A stretch of 64,000 nucleotides of DNA from Bacillus sp. T33-2 (GCF_002860205.1 NZ_PGVB01000010.1:1-64000); one strand, 5' to 3'. Positions 1 to 8,240 are shown, counted from the stretch's first letter. Translations and numbers: made by a program. The notes: generated from the letters alone by a model not told the origin.

Positions 1-11
1 TCCCAATTATA

Positions 12-60
12 CAAAAAAGACTGTCGACAAAAACGATTTTCATCGAATTTGTCGACAGTC
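12..60 (-). terminator. Intrinsic terminator downstream of dapA
   Basis: A perfect 13-bp inverted repeat (19-31 and 48-60) encloses a smaller inner stem (34-37 with 42-45). On the minus strand it is followed by six T residues (13-18). It lies about 50 bases after the dapA stop codon and would end the dpaA-dpaB-asd-dapG-dapA transcript. Confidence 0.85.
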
Positions 61-62
61 TG

Positions 63-92
63 AGCCAACCAGCTTTAAACTGGTTGGCTTTT
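63..92. terminator. Second hairpin after dapA
   Basis: A 10-bp perfect inverted repeat (63-72 and 80-89) with a short loop lies between the dapA stop and the stronger terminator. On the plus strand it is followed by four T residues, so it could act as a weak terminator for convergent transcription. On the minus strand it would form the first of two tandem hairpins. Confidence 0.5.
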
Positions 93-109
93 CACCCGGT
101 TATTGCAAT

Positions 110-976
110 TTATAGGAACAACGCGGCCAGCGCTGATCTCTCATCTTGAGTAAGGGGAACGAGCGGCAGCCTGACAGACCCTACATCAAGCCCTTTTAGC
201 TGCAGGGCCGTTTTGACAGGCGCGGGGCTTGGGGCGGCAAACAGGCCGAGCATCAGCGGCAGAATCTTCTGATGCTGTTTTGCTGCGGATTGATAATCGC
301 CAGTAAAGAAGGCCTCAATCATCTTCTGTATCTCATTTCCGATTACATGGGACGCGACGGAAACAATCCCGGCTCCACCGATTGACAATACCGGCAGGGT
401 AAGGGCATCGTCGCCGCTGTATAATAGAAAGTCATCAGGAGTTTCAGCAATGATTTTTGTCATTGCATTCAAATCCCCGCTGGCTTCCTTTACAGCCACA
501 ATATTGGGAATTTCAGCAAGGCGGATGACGGTTTCGGCCTGAATGTTGGCGGCTGCCCTCCCAGGGATGTTATAAATCATGACCGGCAGGGATGTACTGC
601 TGGCGACAGCCTTGAAATGCTGGTAAAGCCCTTCCTGGTTAGGCTTGTTGTAATACGGCGCGACAAGCATGATTGCGTCGACACCGAGCTGCTCTGCTTT
701 TCTGGTTAGCTCAATGGTTGCGTAGGTGTCATTGCTGCCTGTGCCTGCAACGACAGGAACGCGGCCATTTGCTGCCCGTACCGTGTGCTGGAATAAGGCA
801 AGCTTTTCTTCTTTAGAAAGAGTCGGAGATTCGCCAGTTGTGCCTGCAACAACAAGTGAATCCGTTCCATTTTCGATTAAGTGGTTTACAAGCTGGGCGG
901 TTTTTGAAAAGTCAATATGCCCTTTGTTATCAAAGGGAGTGACCATTGCCGTTGCCACTCGGCCAAATTGAACCAT
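110..976 (-). CDS. dapA: 4-hydroxy-tetrahydrodipicolinate synthase
   Basis: DapA condenses pyruvate with aspartate semialdehyde, the first committed step towards meso-diaminopimelate, lysine and (through dihydrodipicolinate) spore dipicolinic acid. The 288-residue protein has the usual length of this TIM-barrel family. Visible active-site features are the GTTGES loop (residues 45-50), Tyr135 in IYNIPGR and the Schiff-base Lys163 in VAVKEASGD. The ATG start has a good AGGAGG ribosome site. It is the last gene of the dpaA-dpaB-asd-dapG-dapA run, separated from dapG by a repeat element and followed by two hairpins. Confidence 0.97.
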   Translation of the reverse strand: MVQFGRVATAMVTPFDNKGHIDFSKTAQLVNHLIENGTDSLVVAGTTGESPTLSKEEKLALFQHTVRAANGRVPVVAGTGSNDTYATIELTRKAEQLGVDAIMLVAPYYNKPNQEGLYQHFKAVASSTSLPVMIYNIPGRAAANIQAETVIRLAEIPNIVAVKEASGDLNAMTKIIAETPDDFLLYSGDDALTLPVLSIGGAGIVSVASHVIGNEIQKMIEAFFTGDYQSAAKQHQKILPLMLGLFAAPSPAPVKTALQLKGLDVGSVRLPLVPLTQDERSALAALFL

Positions 977-1023
977 ACTCCCAATCCTCCTGTTATAAAA
1001 AATAAGGTATCATTTTGTATTTA

Positions 1024-1260
1024 GACTGGTGTCTATCTCCAGCGCCTAGCCAGTTTTCATCCTGAATAATCTTCTTAGAGTATCTTGCGAGAAGCGTTAG
1101 CTTTGAGCAGCTCGAGCCGTAAGCCGCCGTCCTTTTTAGAAATCGGGATTTCCTTCAGGAGCCCTCTTACGCCTGTCGGGGTCTTACAGGATGTAAAGGG
1201 TTGACGCGTTGGGCACAGGACGTGCCCGTCTTCAGCGTCAACTCAGGCGCTTCCGCTTTT
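1024..1260. repeat. Dispersed palindromic repeat between dapG and dapA
   Basis: This roughly 230-base stretch begins near CTCCAGCGCCTAGCC and ends AGGCGCTTCCGCTTTT, directly against the dapG stop codon. Its ends carry an inverted GCGCCT (1042-1047) and AGGCGC (1245-1250). Inside is a strong stem, GTTGACGC (1200-1207) with GCGTCAAC (1235-1242), nested around GGGCAC/GTGCCC (1211-1216, 1222-1227). The end sequences match a short element after rpsB (31924-31975). I recall similar end sequences as a dispersed repeat in some Bacillaceae; that is memory, not a search. No ORF is evident in it. Confidence 0.65.
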
Positions 1261-2496
1261 CTATATTCCATACTCATACTTTTCCTGTTCTAACTGAAAG
1301 GCGTCGTGCAGGGCGTTCACCGCTTTAACCAGGTCGGATTCTTTTACAAGCACCCAGATGGTAGTATGGCTGTCCGCGGATTGCAAAATGCGGATGCCTT
1401 TTTCCGATAATGCAGTAACGATTTTGGATGTGACCCCCGGAACGCCGGCCATCCCGGCGCCCACTACAGACACCTTTGCACATTTCCTTTCTATATCAGG
1501 ACTATGGCCGAGCTCTGCCAAAACAGCAAGCGCCTTGTCCGACATGCCATCCGCAACCGTATAGACGACGCCATTCGGGGAAATATTGATAAAATCGACG
1601 CTGATGTTTTCATTGGCCATTGCCTTGAATACTTCTGACTGCAGGTTATACTGGTCTTTTTTCGCGAATACCTTGATTTGGCTGACGTGCGAAACATGGG
1701 CAATGCCGGTCACCGGCCGTTCCCTGATATCACTGCCTCGTTTCTCCCTGTCGATCGAGGTAACGAGTGTCCCTGGACTGTCAGAATAAGTGGACCTGAT
1801 CCGGATTGGAACCTTTGCCTGCATGGCAATTTCCACAGCGCGGGGATGAATGACTTTCGCACCCTGGTATGCCATGTTGCAGACCTCAGTATACGTCACA
1901 ACTGATAATGGCCTGGCATTTTCCGCAATTCTCGGATCTGCTGTCATAATTCCTTCAACGTCTGTAAAAATATCGATCCATTCCGCATTCAGGGCAGCAC
2001 CGAGTGCAGCCGCGGAAGTATCGCTCCCGCCCCGGCCGATGGTCGTGATGTCTCCATTTTTGGCAGCCCCCTGGAATCCGGCCACTACAATGACATCCCT
2101 TTCCTCCAGTTCTTTCAGAAGCCTGTCGCATCTCATATCGAGAATCTTGGCATTTGTATGTTCACTGTTTGTCCTGAATCCTGCCTGGGCACCTGTCAGT
2201 GCCGCTGCATTGATCCCATTTTCAAGCAGCATATTCGCAAACACCGCACTGGAAATAACCTCTCCGCATGACAGCAGGAGGTCATGCTCCCGTTTGCTCA
2301 GCTTGCTGGAATTTCCGCCAACTAAAGACAGGAGGGTATCTGTAGCGTAAGGGTCGCCCTTCCGGCCCATCGCCGAAACGACGACGACTACCTTATACCC
2401 TTCACTGATGGCTTTTTGGATATGTTTTTTTGCATGTTCACGGCTGCTTTCGTCACGCACAGAAGTGCCGCCGAATTTTTGAACGATAATTTTCAT
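1261..2496 (-). CDS. dapG: Aspartate kinase (DapG type)
   Basis: This enzyme phosphorylates aspartate, the entry step of the lysine/DAP/methionine/threonine family. The 411-residue protein opens with the kinase signature KFGGTSV (residues 7-13), has the amino-acid kinase fold to about residue 245, and ends with paired ACT domains (from about residue 265). Its place beside asd and dapA matches B. subtilis dapG, the DAP-inhibited isozyme; the feedback ligand here is inferred from that synteny. It starts 33 bases after the asd stop. The stop codon abuts a palindromic repeat element. Confidence 0.95.
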   Translation of the reverse strand: MKIIVQKFGGTSVRDESSREHAKKHIQKAISEGYKVVVVVSAMGRKGDPYATDTLLSLVGGNSSKLSKREHDLLLSCGEVISSAVFANMLLENGINAAALTGAQAGFRTNSEHTNAKILDMRCDRLLKELEERDVIVVAGFQGAAKNGDITTIGRGGSDTSAAALGAALNAEWIDIFTDVEGIMTADPRIAENARPLSVVTYTEVCNMAYQGAKVIHPRAVEIAMQAKVPIRIRSTYSDSPGTLVTSIDREKRGSDIRERPVTGIAHVSHVSQIKVFAKKDQYNLQSEVFKAMANENISVDFINISPNGVVYTVADGMSDKALAVLAELGHSPDIERKCAKVSVVGAGMAGVPGVTSKIVTALSEKGIRILQSADSHTTIWVLVKESDLVKAVNALHDAFQLEQEKYEYGI

Positions 2497-2529
2497 GAAA
2501 CACCTCTAACGAGTCTGACTAATGAATCA

Positions 2530-3582
2530 TTATTTTGTGATAATTCCGAGCTGGATGAGGCTTTCGGCAATCTGGACCGAATTCCAGGCTGCACCCTTTA
2601 ACAGGTTATCTGATACGACCCACATATGAAATCCGCGGTCATTGTCGAGATCCTTCCGGATACGGCCGACAAAAACGTCATTTTTGCCGACACTATATGC
2701 TGGCATAGGATAAATCTGCTGGGCCGGATCGTCCTGGAGGATAACTCCTGGTGCATCCTTTAACAATGCTTTAATTTGATCGGCACTTACGCCGCTCTCC
2801 TGGATTTCAAAATAAACCGATTCAGAATGGCCTGTGCCAACGGGAAGGCGGACGCATGTGGCCGCGACCTGCAGTTCAGGCATATGCATGATTTTTTTCG
2901 TTTCGTTGATCATTTTCATCTCTTCATACGTAAAACCATTTTCCACAAATTTGTCGATTTGCGGTATCGCATTGAAGGCGATTTGATAATGCTTTTCATC
3001 TGATTTTACTGGAAGGATTTGCGGTTCAATTTTTTCACCGTTCAAAATGGCCTGTGTTTGCTGTGTCAGTTCATCAACAGCAGCTGCACCGGCACCTGAG
3101 ACAGCCTGATAAGTCGAAACAATGACTTTATTAAGCCCATACAGCTTCCTGATCGGTTCCAGGGCAACAACCATCTGTATCGTTGAACAGTTTGGATTTG
3201 CAATGATACCGCCATGACCATGAAGATCCGCGGCATTCACTTCAGGAACTACAAGCGGTATATTTTCATCCATGCGAAAAGCACTTGTGTTGTCTACAAC
3301 GACTGCTCCTCGTTTGGCTGCTTCAGGAGCCAGTTCCTTTGAAACGCTCCCTCCGGCGCTGAAAAGGGCAATATCGACTCCTTCAAAGCTTTCAGGCTTT
3401 GCTTCCTGGACAGTATATTCTGTTCCTTTAAAGGATACAGATTTGCCCGCAGAACGCGCTGAGGATAGCAGTGTTAATTTTGAAATAGGAAAATCACGGT
3501 TTTCTAATGTTTTGATCATTTGTTGGCCAACAGCCCCTGTTGCTCCCACAACAGCTACATGGAAACCATGGATATGTTGCAT
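2530..3582 (-). CDS. asd: Aspartate-semialdehyde dehydrogenase
   Basis: Asd reduces aspartyl phosphate to aspartate semialdehyde with NADPH, supplying DapA. The 350-residue protein has the N-terminal nucleotide-binding motif VGATGAVG (12-19) and the catalytic cysteine Cys132 in NPNCSTIQ. The start is preceded by a GGAAGGGG-like ribosome site. The 184-base gap from dpaB holds two hairpins but no clear terminator, so asd can be read with dpaA-dpaB during sporulation. It probably also has its own vegetative promoter, because lysine and peptidoglycan need Asd at all times. That last point is inference. Confidence 0.96.
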   Translation of the reverse strand: MQHIHGFHVAVVGATGAVGQQMIKTLENRDFPISKLTLLSSARSAGKSVSFKGTEYTVQEAKPESFEGVDIALFSAGGSVSKELAPEAAKRGAVVVDNTSAFRMDENIPLVVPEVNAADLHGHGGIIANPNCSTIQMVVALEPIRKLYGLNKVIVSTYQAVSGAGAAAVDELTQQTQAILNGEKIEPQILPVKSDEKHYQIAFNAIPQIDKFVENGFTYEEMKMINETKKIMHMPELQVAATCVRLPVGTGHSESVYFEIQESGVSADQIKALLKDAPGVILQDDPAQQIYPMPAYSVGKNDVFVGRIRKDLDNDRGFHMWVVSDNLLKGAAWNSVQIAESLIQLGIITK

Positions 3583-3766
3583 GCCAGTTTCCCCTTCCGG
3601 TCTAATTTTTTTCCTGTGCCGGCAGTGCCGGTTCGGTCTGTATAAGTATCAGGCGGAGGAAACAAAAAAAGAATCCCTGCCGCCATTTTGATAATATCAT
3701 TTATTTTATCATAATCATGAGACAAGGAAAGAAACATTTTGCTTATGTGGGAGAAAAGGAACCGTT
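3583..3766 (-). promoter_or_regulatory. dpaB-asd intergenic region with hairpins
   Basis: This 184-base gap contains a perfect small hairpin CCGGC/GCCGG (3619-3631) and a longer imperfect stem made by GGCGG and CCGCC blocks (about 3654-3687). An AT-rich stretch (3690-3725) with TATGAT- and TAAAAT-like sequences could hold a vegetative asd promoter, but I could not fit a convincing -35 with standard spacing. Confidence 0.3.
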
Positions 3767-4366
3767 TTAGTGCCCGTCGCGGTACCGTTCAACCAGTACG
3801 GGCTGGTATTGTTTTCCGTTCATTGCAGATACAACAGTTTCCCTTAAATCCGTCATCCGTGCAACCATGGAATTTGGTTTCTTTTCTGGATCGTCCTGGC
3901 CGAAGGGGATGAAGTAGACATTTTTTGTCGACATCAGCCTCATTAGATTGACACCGTTCAATCCTAGCGCATCATTTGTTGATATGCCAAGGACGACCGG
4001 CTTCAGGTTCCTGAGGGTTGCTTTTGCAGCCATCAAAACCGGAGAATCATTCATTGCATTCGCAAATTTGCTCATCGACACGCCTGTCATCGGTGCAATG
4101 ACCATACAGTCGAGAGGAATTTTCGGCCCGAGCGGTTCGGCTTTTACAATTGAATCGATTACTTTATTTCCGGTCAGTTCTTCAATTCTCTGGATCCAGT
4201 CTTCGCCTTTTCCAAATCTCGTGTCAGTATTTTTTACTGTGAAGCTCACGACGGGCAAAACTTCCGCCCCTTCATTCACAAGCTTTTCTATCTCCGGAAA
4301 AACGGCGTCATACGTACAATGGGATCCAGTCAGGCCAAATCCGATTTTTTTTCCTTTTAAGCTCAC
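3767..4366 (-). CDS. dpaB: Dipicolinate synthase subunit B
   Basis: DpaB (SpoVFB) is the flavoprotein-like subunit of dipicolinate synthase. With DpaA it oxidises dihydrodipicolinate to dipicolinic acid in the mother cell, for import into the spore core. The 199-residue sequence has the Rossmann-like flavoprotein pattern, with GFGLTGSHCTYD near the N terminus and a VIAPMTGVSMSKFANAM segment mid-protein. It overlaps dpaA by 4 bases, which suggests translational coupling of the two subunits. Confidence 0.95.
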   Translation of the reverse strand: MSLKGKKIGFGLTGSHCTYDAVFPEIEKLVNEGAEVLPVVSFTVKNTDTRFGKGEDWIQRIEELTGNKVIDSIVKAEPLGPKIPLDCMVIAPMTGVSMSKFANAMNDSPVLMAAKATLRNLKPVVLGISTNDALGLNGVNLMRLMSTKNVYFIPFGQDDPEKKPNSMVARMTDLRETVVSAMNGKQYQPVLVERYRDGH

Positions 4367-5265
4367 GTAGCTTTCCCCTTTCGTTTGTCCAAATCATCAA
4401 GAAGCAGCTGAGAAAGAACATTGGCCAGAATCTGCCCGGCTGTTTTCGGGGCCACAATTCCGGGAAGTCCAGGTGCGAGCAAAGCTTTTATTCCGCGTTT
4501 TTCAGCATATCTGAAATCAGTGCCGCCCGGTTTGGAAGCCAGGTCTATAATGAGGGTATGGGCAGGCATCTTGGAAATGACAGAAGCGCTTACGACGGGA
4601 TGGGGGATGGTGTTTATGCAAATGTCTGTGTCCCTGACTGAATGTTCAAGGTCATGTAAATGGAACGGGGCCAGCCCCATCTCGGTGATTCTGGCAATAT
4701 GCTCACTTTTTCGCGCTCCAACCTTTACGTTTGCACCCAGTGCATGGAATGTCCTGGCAACACTCATTCCTACCCGGCCGAGCCCGAGTACCACGACATT
4801 TGAACCGTGGATTGTAAAGTCTGTGTGCTGTATCGCCATCATGATCGTGCCCTCTACCGTCGGAATGGAATTATAAATGGCAACATCGTCCCGCTCAAAC
4901 AGCTGAACAAGGCGCCGGTTGGCGTGTTTTGTCATGGCTGTTAAATGTGAATTGCTGATACCTGAGTAAATCGTGCAGTGCTGTGGTGTGTTCTGGAGCA
5001 GCTCCTTGGTGAGGACTACTTTTTCATTTGAAAAAATCGTTTCGACCTGCCCCTCGAGACTGGTACCCGGAACCGGCAGTATAATGGCGTCCAGGCTTGT
5101 GAAATCCACATCATCTATTTTCTCTTTCGCCGCTCCTGTAAAGGCATGGTCCAATTGCTCAAAGCCAATCAAAGAAAGCTTAGCATCCAGCTCTGTAAGC
5201 TTGCGTATAATCTCCAGCTGTCTTGCATCACCGCCCATTACGGCGATTTGCATTCCTGTCAGCAT
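4363..5265 (-). CDS. dpaA: Dipicolinate synthase subunit A
   Basis: DpaA (SpoVFA) is the NAD(P)-binding subunit of dipicolinate synthase. The 300-residue protein has a divergent N-terminal domain and then a classic dinucleotide fold with VVVLGLGRVGMSVART in the middle third, as expected for this family. It is the first gene of the dpaA-dpaB-asd-dapG-dapA run. A terminator isolates it from ymxH upstream, and a sigma-K-like promoter fits 60-90 bases before the start, in line with known mother-cell expression of spoVF in B. subtilis. Confidence 0.95.
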   Translation of the reverse strand: MLTGMQIAVMGGDARQLEIIRKLTELDAKLSLIGFEQLDHAFTGAAKEKIDDVDFTSLDAIILPVPGTSLEGQVETIFSNEKVVLTKELLQNTPQHCTIYSGISNSHLTAMTKHANRRLVQLFERDDVAIYNSIPTVEGTIMMAIQHTDFTIHGSNVVVLGLGRVGMSVARTFHALGANVKVGARKSEHIARITEMGLAPFHLHDLEHSVRDTDICINTIPHPVVSASVISKMPAHTLIIDLASKPGGTDFRYAEKRGIKALLAPGLPGIVAPKTAGQILANVLSQLLLDDLDKRKGKAT

Positions 5266-5326
5266 GAGTACTTCACCTTCTTTTTTCGATTATCCATACT
5301 GAGAATGTTACTGCGAATTACTTAAA

Positions 5327-5355
5327 CATCATATGTATCATTAGGCGATTCGGTG
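5327..5355 (-). promoter_or_regulatory. Candidate sigma-K promoter for dpaA
   Basis: On the minus strand an AC at the -35 position (5353-5354, within CACC) is followed after 17 bases by CATATGATG (5327-5335), close to the sigma-K pattern AC-N16/17-CATAnnnTA. It lies 61-90 bases before the dpaA start. Family knowledge supports mother-cell control of spoVF; the match itself is short. Confidence 0.42.
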
Positions 5356-5421
5356 AGTTTTCCCAATAAAAGACATGAAAATTGCTTAGTTTGCCTACAG
5401 TTGCAACGTTCCCTCAATAAA

Positions 5422-5450
5422 CAAAAATAGGACTGGCGCCCGCCAGTCCT
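5422..5450 (-). terminator. Intrinsic terminator after ymxH
   Basis: A perfect 10-bp stem (5429-5438 with 5441-5450) is followed on the minus strand by a T run (5423-5427). It begins 7 bases after the ymxH stop and separates ymxH from dpaA. Confidence 0.88.
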
Positions 5451-5456
5451 AACCAC

Positions 5457-5699
5457 TTACTCATTTTCCGGTATATCAATGATGATCATGTCATTGCCGA
5501 TCTTTTTGATGTGCCGCCATGGGACCCTTACTTCTCCGCCTTGCTTCTTCAGCCCAAACCACTTCAACGCAGGTATGATCAACGCCTCAATCTGGCCGGT
5601 GCTTTCATTGATTTCCAGATCCGTCTGCCCAAGCACCCCAAGACGCTCAGCCCTTTTAACATCGACAATTTCCTTTCCTCCCAGTTCGCTTAACTTCAT
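5457..5699 (-). CDS. ymxH: PRC-barrel protein YmxH (YlmC family)
   Basis: This 80-residue single-domain protein opens MKLSELGGKEIVDV and fits the YlmC/YmxH branch of the PRC-barrel fold, small proteins common in sporulating Firmicutes with no settled function. The gene has an AGGAGGGC ribosome site and stands alone between two terminators, one after mlpA and one after its own stop. Its position next to the spoVF operon is the same as in B. subtilis. A sporulation role is plausible from that position and its promoter-like sequence, but unproven. Confidence 0.9.
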   Translation of the reverse strand: MKLSELGGKEIVDVKRAERLGVLGQTDLEINESTGQIEALIIPALKWFGLKKQGGEVRVPWRHIKKIGNDMIIIDIPENE

Positions 5700-5726
5700 C
5701 TTTGCCCTCCTGTGCTTTGTCCTTAC

Positions 5727-5752
5727 TATATATGTATCAGCAAGGGGGCTGT
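5727..5752 (-). promoter_or_regulatory. Weak sigma-K-like promoter candidate for ymxH
   Basis: On the minus strand an AC (5751-5752) and CATATATAG (from 5734 downward) are 16 bases apart. The sequence just before the -10, TGATACATAT, is identical to the one in the dpaA candidate. The final part of the -10 deviates from CATAnnnTA, so this is a weak call. Confidence 0.25.
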
Positions 5753-5793
5753 TTTAGAATCAAATTGCCGAACTGTTTTGTACCGCATTAAAT

Positions 5794-5823
5794 AAAAAAA
5801 CAGCCTTGTTTGCACAGGCTGTT
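5794..5823 (-). terminator. Intrinsic terminator after mlpA
   Basis: An 8-bp stem (5799-5806 with 5816-5823) is followed by a T run on the minus strand (5794-5800). It begins 9 bases after the mlpA stop. Confidence 0.85.
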
Positions 5824-5831
5824 CTGCTTGT

Positions 5832-7064
5832 TTAACTATTTGGGAGCTCTCCATCAGGGCTGATCAGTGCAGTGGAATATTTGTCGGTAAAAATGCTGTT
5901 TGCCAATCCATCCACACTTTCCTTCGTCACCTGGTCTATTTGCTCGACAATTTCATCAAGCGAGCGGTGGCGTCCCAGCATCAATTCATTTTTCCCGTTC
6001 CTGCTCATACGGCTGTTGGTGCTCTCCAGGCTGAGCATCAAGCTGCCTTTAAGCTGTTCTTTGCTGTTGTTCAATTCCTTAGCGGTGATCCCTTCGTCGC
6101 GGAGCTTGCCGAGTGTTTCCTCGATTGTTTCATATAGCACGTCCAACTGTTTGGCGCCTGTCCCTCCATAAATCGTCACAATCCCGCTGTCAAGATATGC
6201 TGAATGATAGGAAAATACAGAATAAGCCAGGCCCCGCTGCTCCCTTACCTCTTGGAACAAGCGGCTGCTCATGCTTCCGCCGAGGATGTTATTCAAAACG
6301 ATCAGGCTGTAAACGTCTTTATGCCCGATCTGAAGGCCTTCAAAGCCAAGACAAAGATGGGCCTGTTCCGTCTCCTTTTGGCGGGAGATGCGGCTCGCAT
6401 TGAACACGGGCTTCTCTATGTCCCTGTGGTTTTTCCCGCCCTCGTAAGACCCGAATAATTTTTCAACATTGCTGATGAATGCCTCGGAAATGTTTCCGGC
6501 AATCGAAACCACGACATTTTCAGGGGTATAATTATCATGCATGTATTGATTCAGCGTCTCACCCGAGAATGTATCCAATGTTTTTTCCGATCCCAGGATA
6601 GGATAGCCAAGCGGGTGGTCATCATATATCGCCTGGCTTAACAAATCGTGTACAATATCGTCTGGCGTATCTTCGTACATCTTAATTTCTTCATAGACGA
6701 CATTTTTCTCCTTGTTAAGCTCTTCGGCCACAAATGTGGAGTTAAAAAACATATCCGAAAGAATCTCAAGCGCAAACTGAGCGTGAGTATCCAATACCTT
6801 TGCGTAGTAGCAGGTGTACTCTTTTGACGTAAAAGCGTTTACCTGGCCGCCGATGCTGTCGAAAGATTCGGCAATTTCCCTTGCCGTCCTTGTCTTGGTC
6901 CCCTTAAAAAACATATGCTCCAGGAAATGAGAAATCCCGTTGTTCTCAGGGTTTTCATTTCTTGAACCTGTTCCAATCCAAACACCGATCGCTACCGACC
7001 GGACAGTCGGAATTTGTTCAAGGACGATTCTTACTCCGTTTTGGCATGTATATTTCTTAATCAA
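5832..7064 (-). CDS. mlpA: M16-family zinc peptidase MlpA
   Basis: This is a processing-peptidase-like metalloprotease of family M16. The inverted zinc motif HFLEH lies at residues 46-50 (His46, Glu49, His50), and the third ligand is probably Glu126 in VVYEEIKMYED. The 410-residue length matches the single-chain bacterial members (YmxG/MlpA). In B. subtilis MlpA has been linked to extracellular protease control; the substrate here is unknown. It follows ylxY by 100 bases, has a candidate sigma-A promoter in that gap, and ends at a terminator. Confidence 0.93.
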   Translation of the reverse strand: MIKKYTCQNGVRIVLEQIPTVRSVAIGVWIGTGSRNENPENNGISHFLEHMFFKGTKTRTAREIAESFDSIGGQVNAFTSKEYTCYYAKVLDTHAQFALEILSDMFFNSTFVAEELNKEKNVVYEEIKMYEDTPDDIVHDLLSQAIYDDHPLGYPILGSEKTLDTFSGETLNQYMHDNYTPENVVVSIAGNISEAFISNVEKLFGSYEGGKNHRDIEKPVFNASRISRQKETEQAHLCLGFEGLQIGHKDVYSLIVLNNILGGSMSSRLFQEVREQRGLAYSVFSYHSAYLDSGIVTIYGGTGAKQLDVLYETIEETLGKLRDEGITAKELNNSKEQLKGSLMLSLESTNSRMSRNGKNELMLGRHRSLDEIVEQIDQVTKESVDGLANSIFTDKYSTALISPDGELPNS

Positions 7065-7118
7065 TTAAACTCCTCCTCTGGAACAACTGCTGAAAACTAA
7101 TTATGCCTGCAATAAAAT

Positions 7119-7148
7119 AGTATATGCCATTTTTGTTACTTTTTCCAA
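7119..7148 (-). promoter_or_regulatory. Candidate sigma-A promoter for mlpA
   Basis: TTGGAA (7143-7148) and TATACT (7119-7124) are separated by 18 bases on the minus strand. They end 54 bases before the mlpA start. Confidence 0.38.
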
Positions 7149-7164
7149 ACTGACGATCGATTTT

Positions 7165-8118
7165 TCACTTTTTTGTCAGGATCCGCTCCTCGCTCAGGTT
7201 TTCTGAAACGGTCCCAAGCTCGATATTTTTGCTTTTTATGTTGCGGATCAATTGGTCAAGTGAATTTGCTGTCGATTCAGTTGGATGCATTAAAATTAGT
7301 GCCCCATTGTGAATCCTGGAGGTGACGCGCTCGATCAGCTTTTCGGGCGCTGGCTTTTGCCAATCTATTGTATCTATGCTCCACATAACGGTGCCCAGCT
7401 TATGGGCAGCGGCAATTTTGACTACTTCATCTTTATAGCTTCCGCTTGGAGGAGCGAACCAGCGGCAAGTGACACCGGTCGTTGCCGAAATCACGGCGTT
7501 CGTTTTTACGATCTGTTCATTTATTTCAGCCGGTGACAGTTGTTTCATGTCCGGATGTGAATACGAATGGTTGCCGATCTCGTGCCCCGCGTCAACAATC
7601 ATCTTTGCCAGGTCCGGATTTTTCTTTACCCAGTTGCCCTCAAGGAAAAAACTGGCTGAAACATGGTGCTTCTTAAGTGTGGCAAGCATCCCGGACAGGT
7701 ATTCGTTGCCCCAGGCAACGTTGATGATAAAGCTAGCCATCGGCTTATCCGGATGGCCTCTGTAAACCGCCTCCGGAGGAAGGTCACGGAGGAGGACCTC
7801 CGGGACAGTCTGTTTAAAAATGAGCTTTTCCTCTGAAAATTTGCCTGTCTGCTTCATTTTTTTATATGACTGTTTAATGTCTATTTTCAGTCCGTTATAG
7901 CCTGGCATCGCTTTCCAGACACGATCTATTTTGGCGTTTGAAGCAGGGACCTCATACTCAGCCGCTTTCATCTCTATTTCCCTCATTAGGTTATCTTCAT
8001 GCACGGAAACAACAGCAGCTTCATTTTTTATCCCAGCCAGATATTTTGTAGACCACGGATTATTGACTAAAACCCACGCTGTTAAACAAATGATGGCAAA
8101 CGTATTCAACTTTCTCAT
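7165..8118 (-). CDS. ylxY: Polysaccharide deacetylase-like sporulation protein YlxY
   Basis: YlxY belongs to the NodB-like polysaccharide deacetylase superfamily. I chose the internal ATG (MRKLNTFAII, 317 residues) because AAGGAGG sits just before it and a signal peptide or anchor follows at once (about residues 4-20). Motif 2, HSYSH in NHSYSHPD, is present. Motif 1, normally TFDDG with the catalytic base and a metal ligand, reads NVAWGNE, so a canonical deacetylase activity is doubtful. The YlxY family is restricted to endospore formers. It lies between pnp and mlpA, as in B. subtilis. Confidence 0.88.
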   Translation of the reverse strand: MRKLNTFAIICLTAWVLVNNPWSTKYLAGIKNEAAVVSVHEDNLMREIEMKAAEYEVPASNAKIDRVWKAMPGYNGLKIDIKQSYKKMKQTGKFSEEKLIFKQTVPEVLLRDLPPEAVYRGHPDKPMASFIINVAWGNEYLSGMLATLKKHHVSASFFLEGNWVKKNPDLAKMIVDAGHEIGNHSYSHPDMKQLSPAEINEQIVKTNAVISATTGVTCRWFAPPSGSYKDEVVKIAAAHKLGTVMWSIDTIDWQKPAPEKLIERVTSRIHNGALILMHPTESTANSLDQLIRNIKSKNIELGTVSENLSEERILTKK

Positions 8119-8189
8119 TATCCAGCCTCCTTCATTAAAAAATATGTGAAGGAGGGACAAGGTAGAACGAAAGGCAATTTGCAGCCGTG

Positions 8190-8227
8190 AAAAATCAGAG
8201 AAAGCCAGGGCACCCCCTGGCTTTCTC
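8190..8227 (-). terminator. Intrinsic terminator after pnp
   Basis: A perfect 13-bp stem (8198-8210 with 8215-8227) and a 4-base loop are followed on the minus strand by TGATTTTT. It starts 13 bases after the pnp stop codon. Confidence 0.9.
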
Positions 8228-8240
8228 TCGGAATAATGAT

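Noticed and set aside
977-1260. Lysine riboswitch in front of dapA
   Set aside because: The gap has strong hairpins, but they belong to a repeat element with ends also seen after rpsB; the expected multi-helix lysine-riboswitch layout and a terminator before dapA were not apparent.
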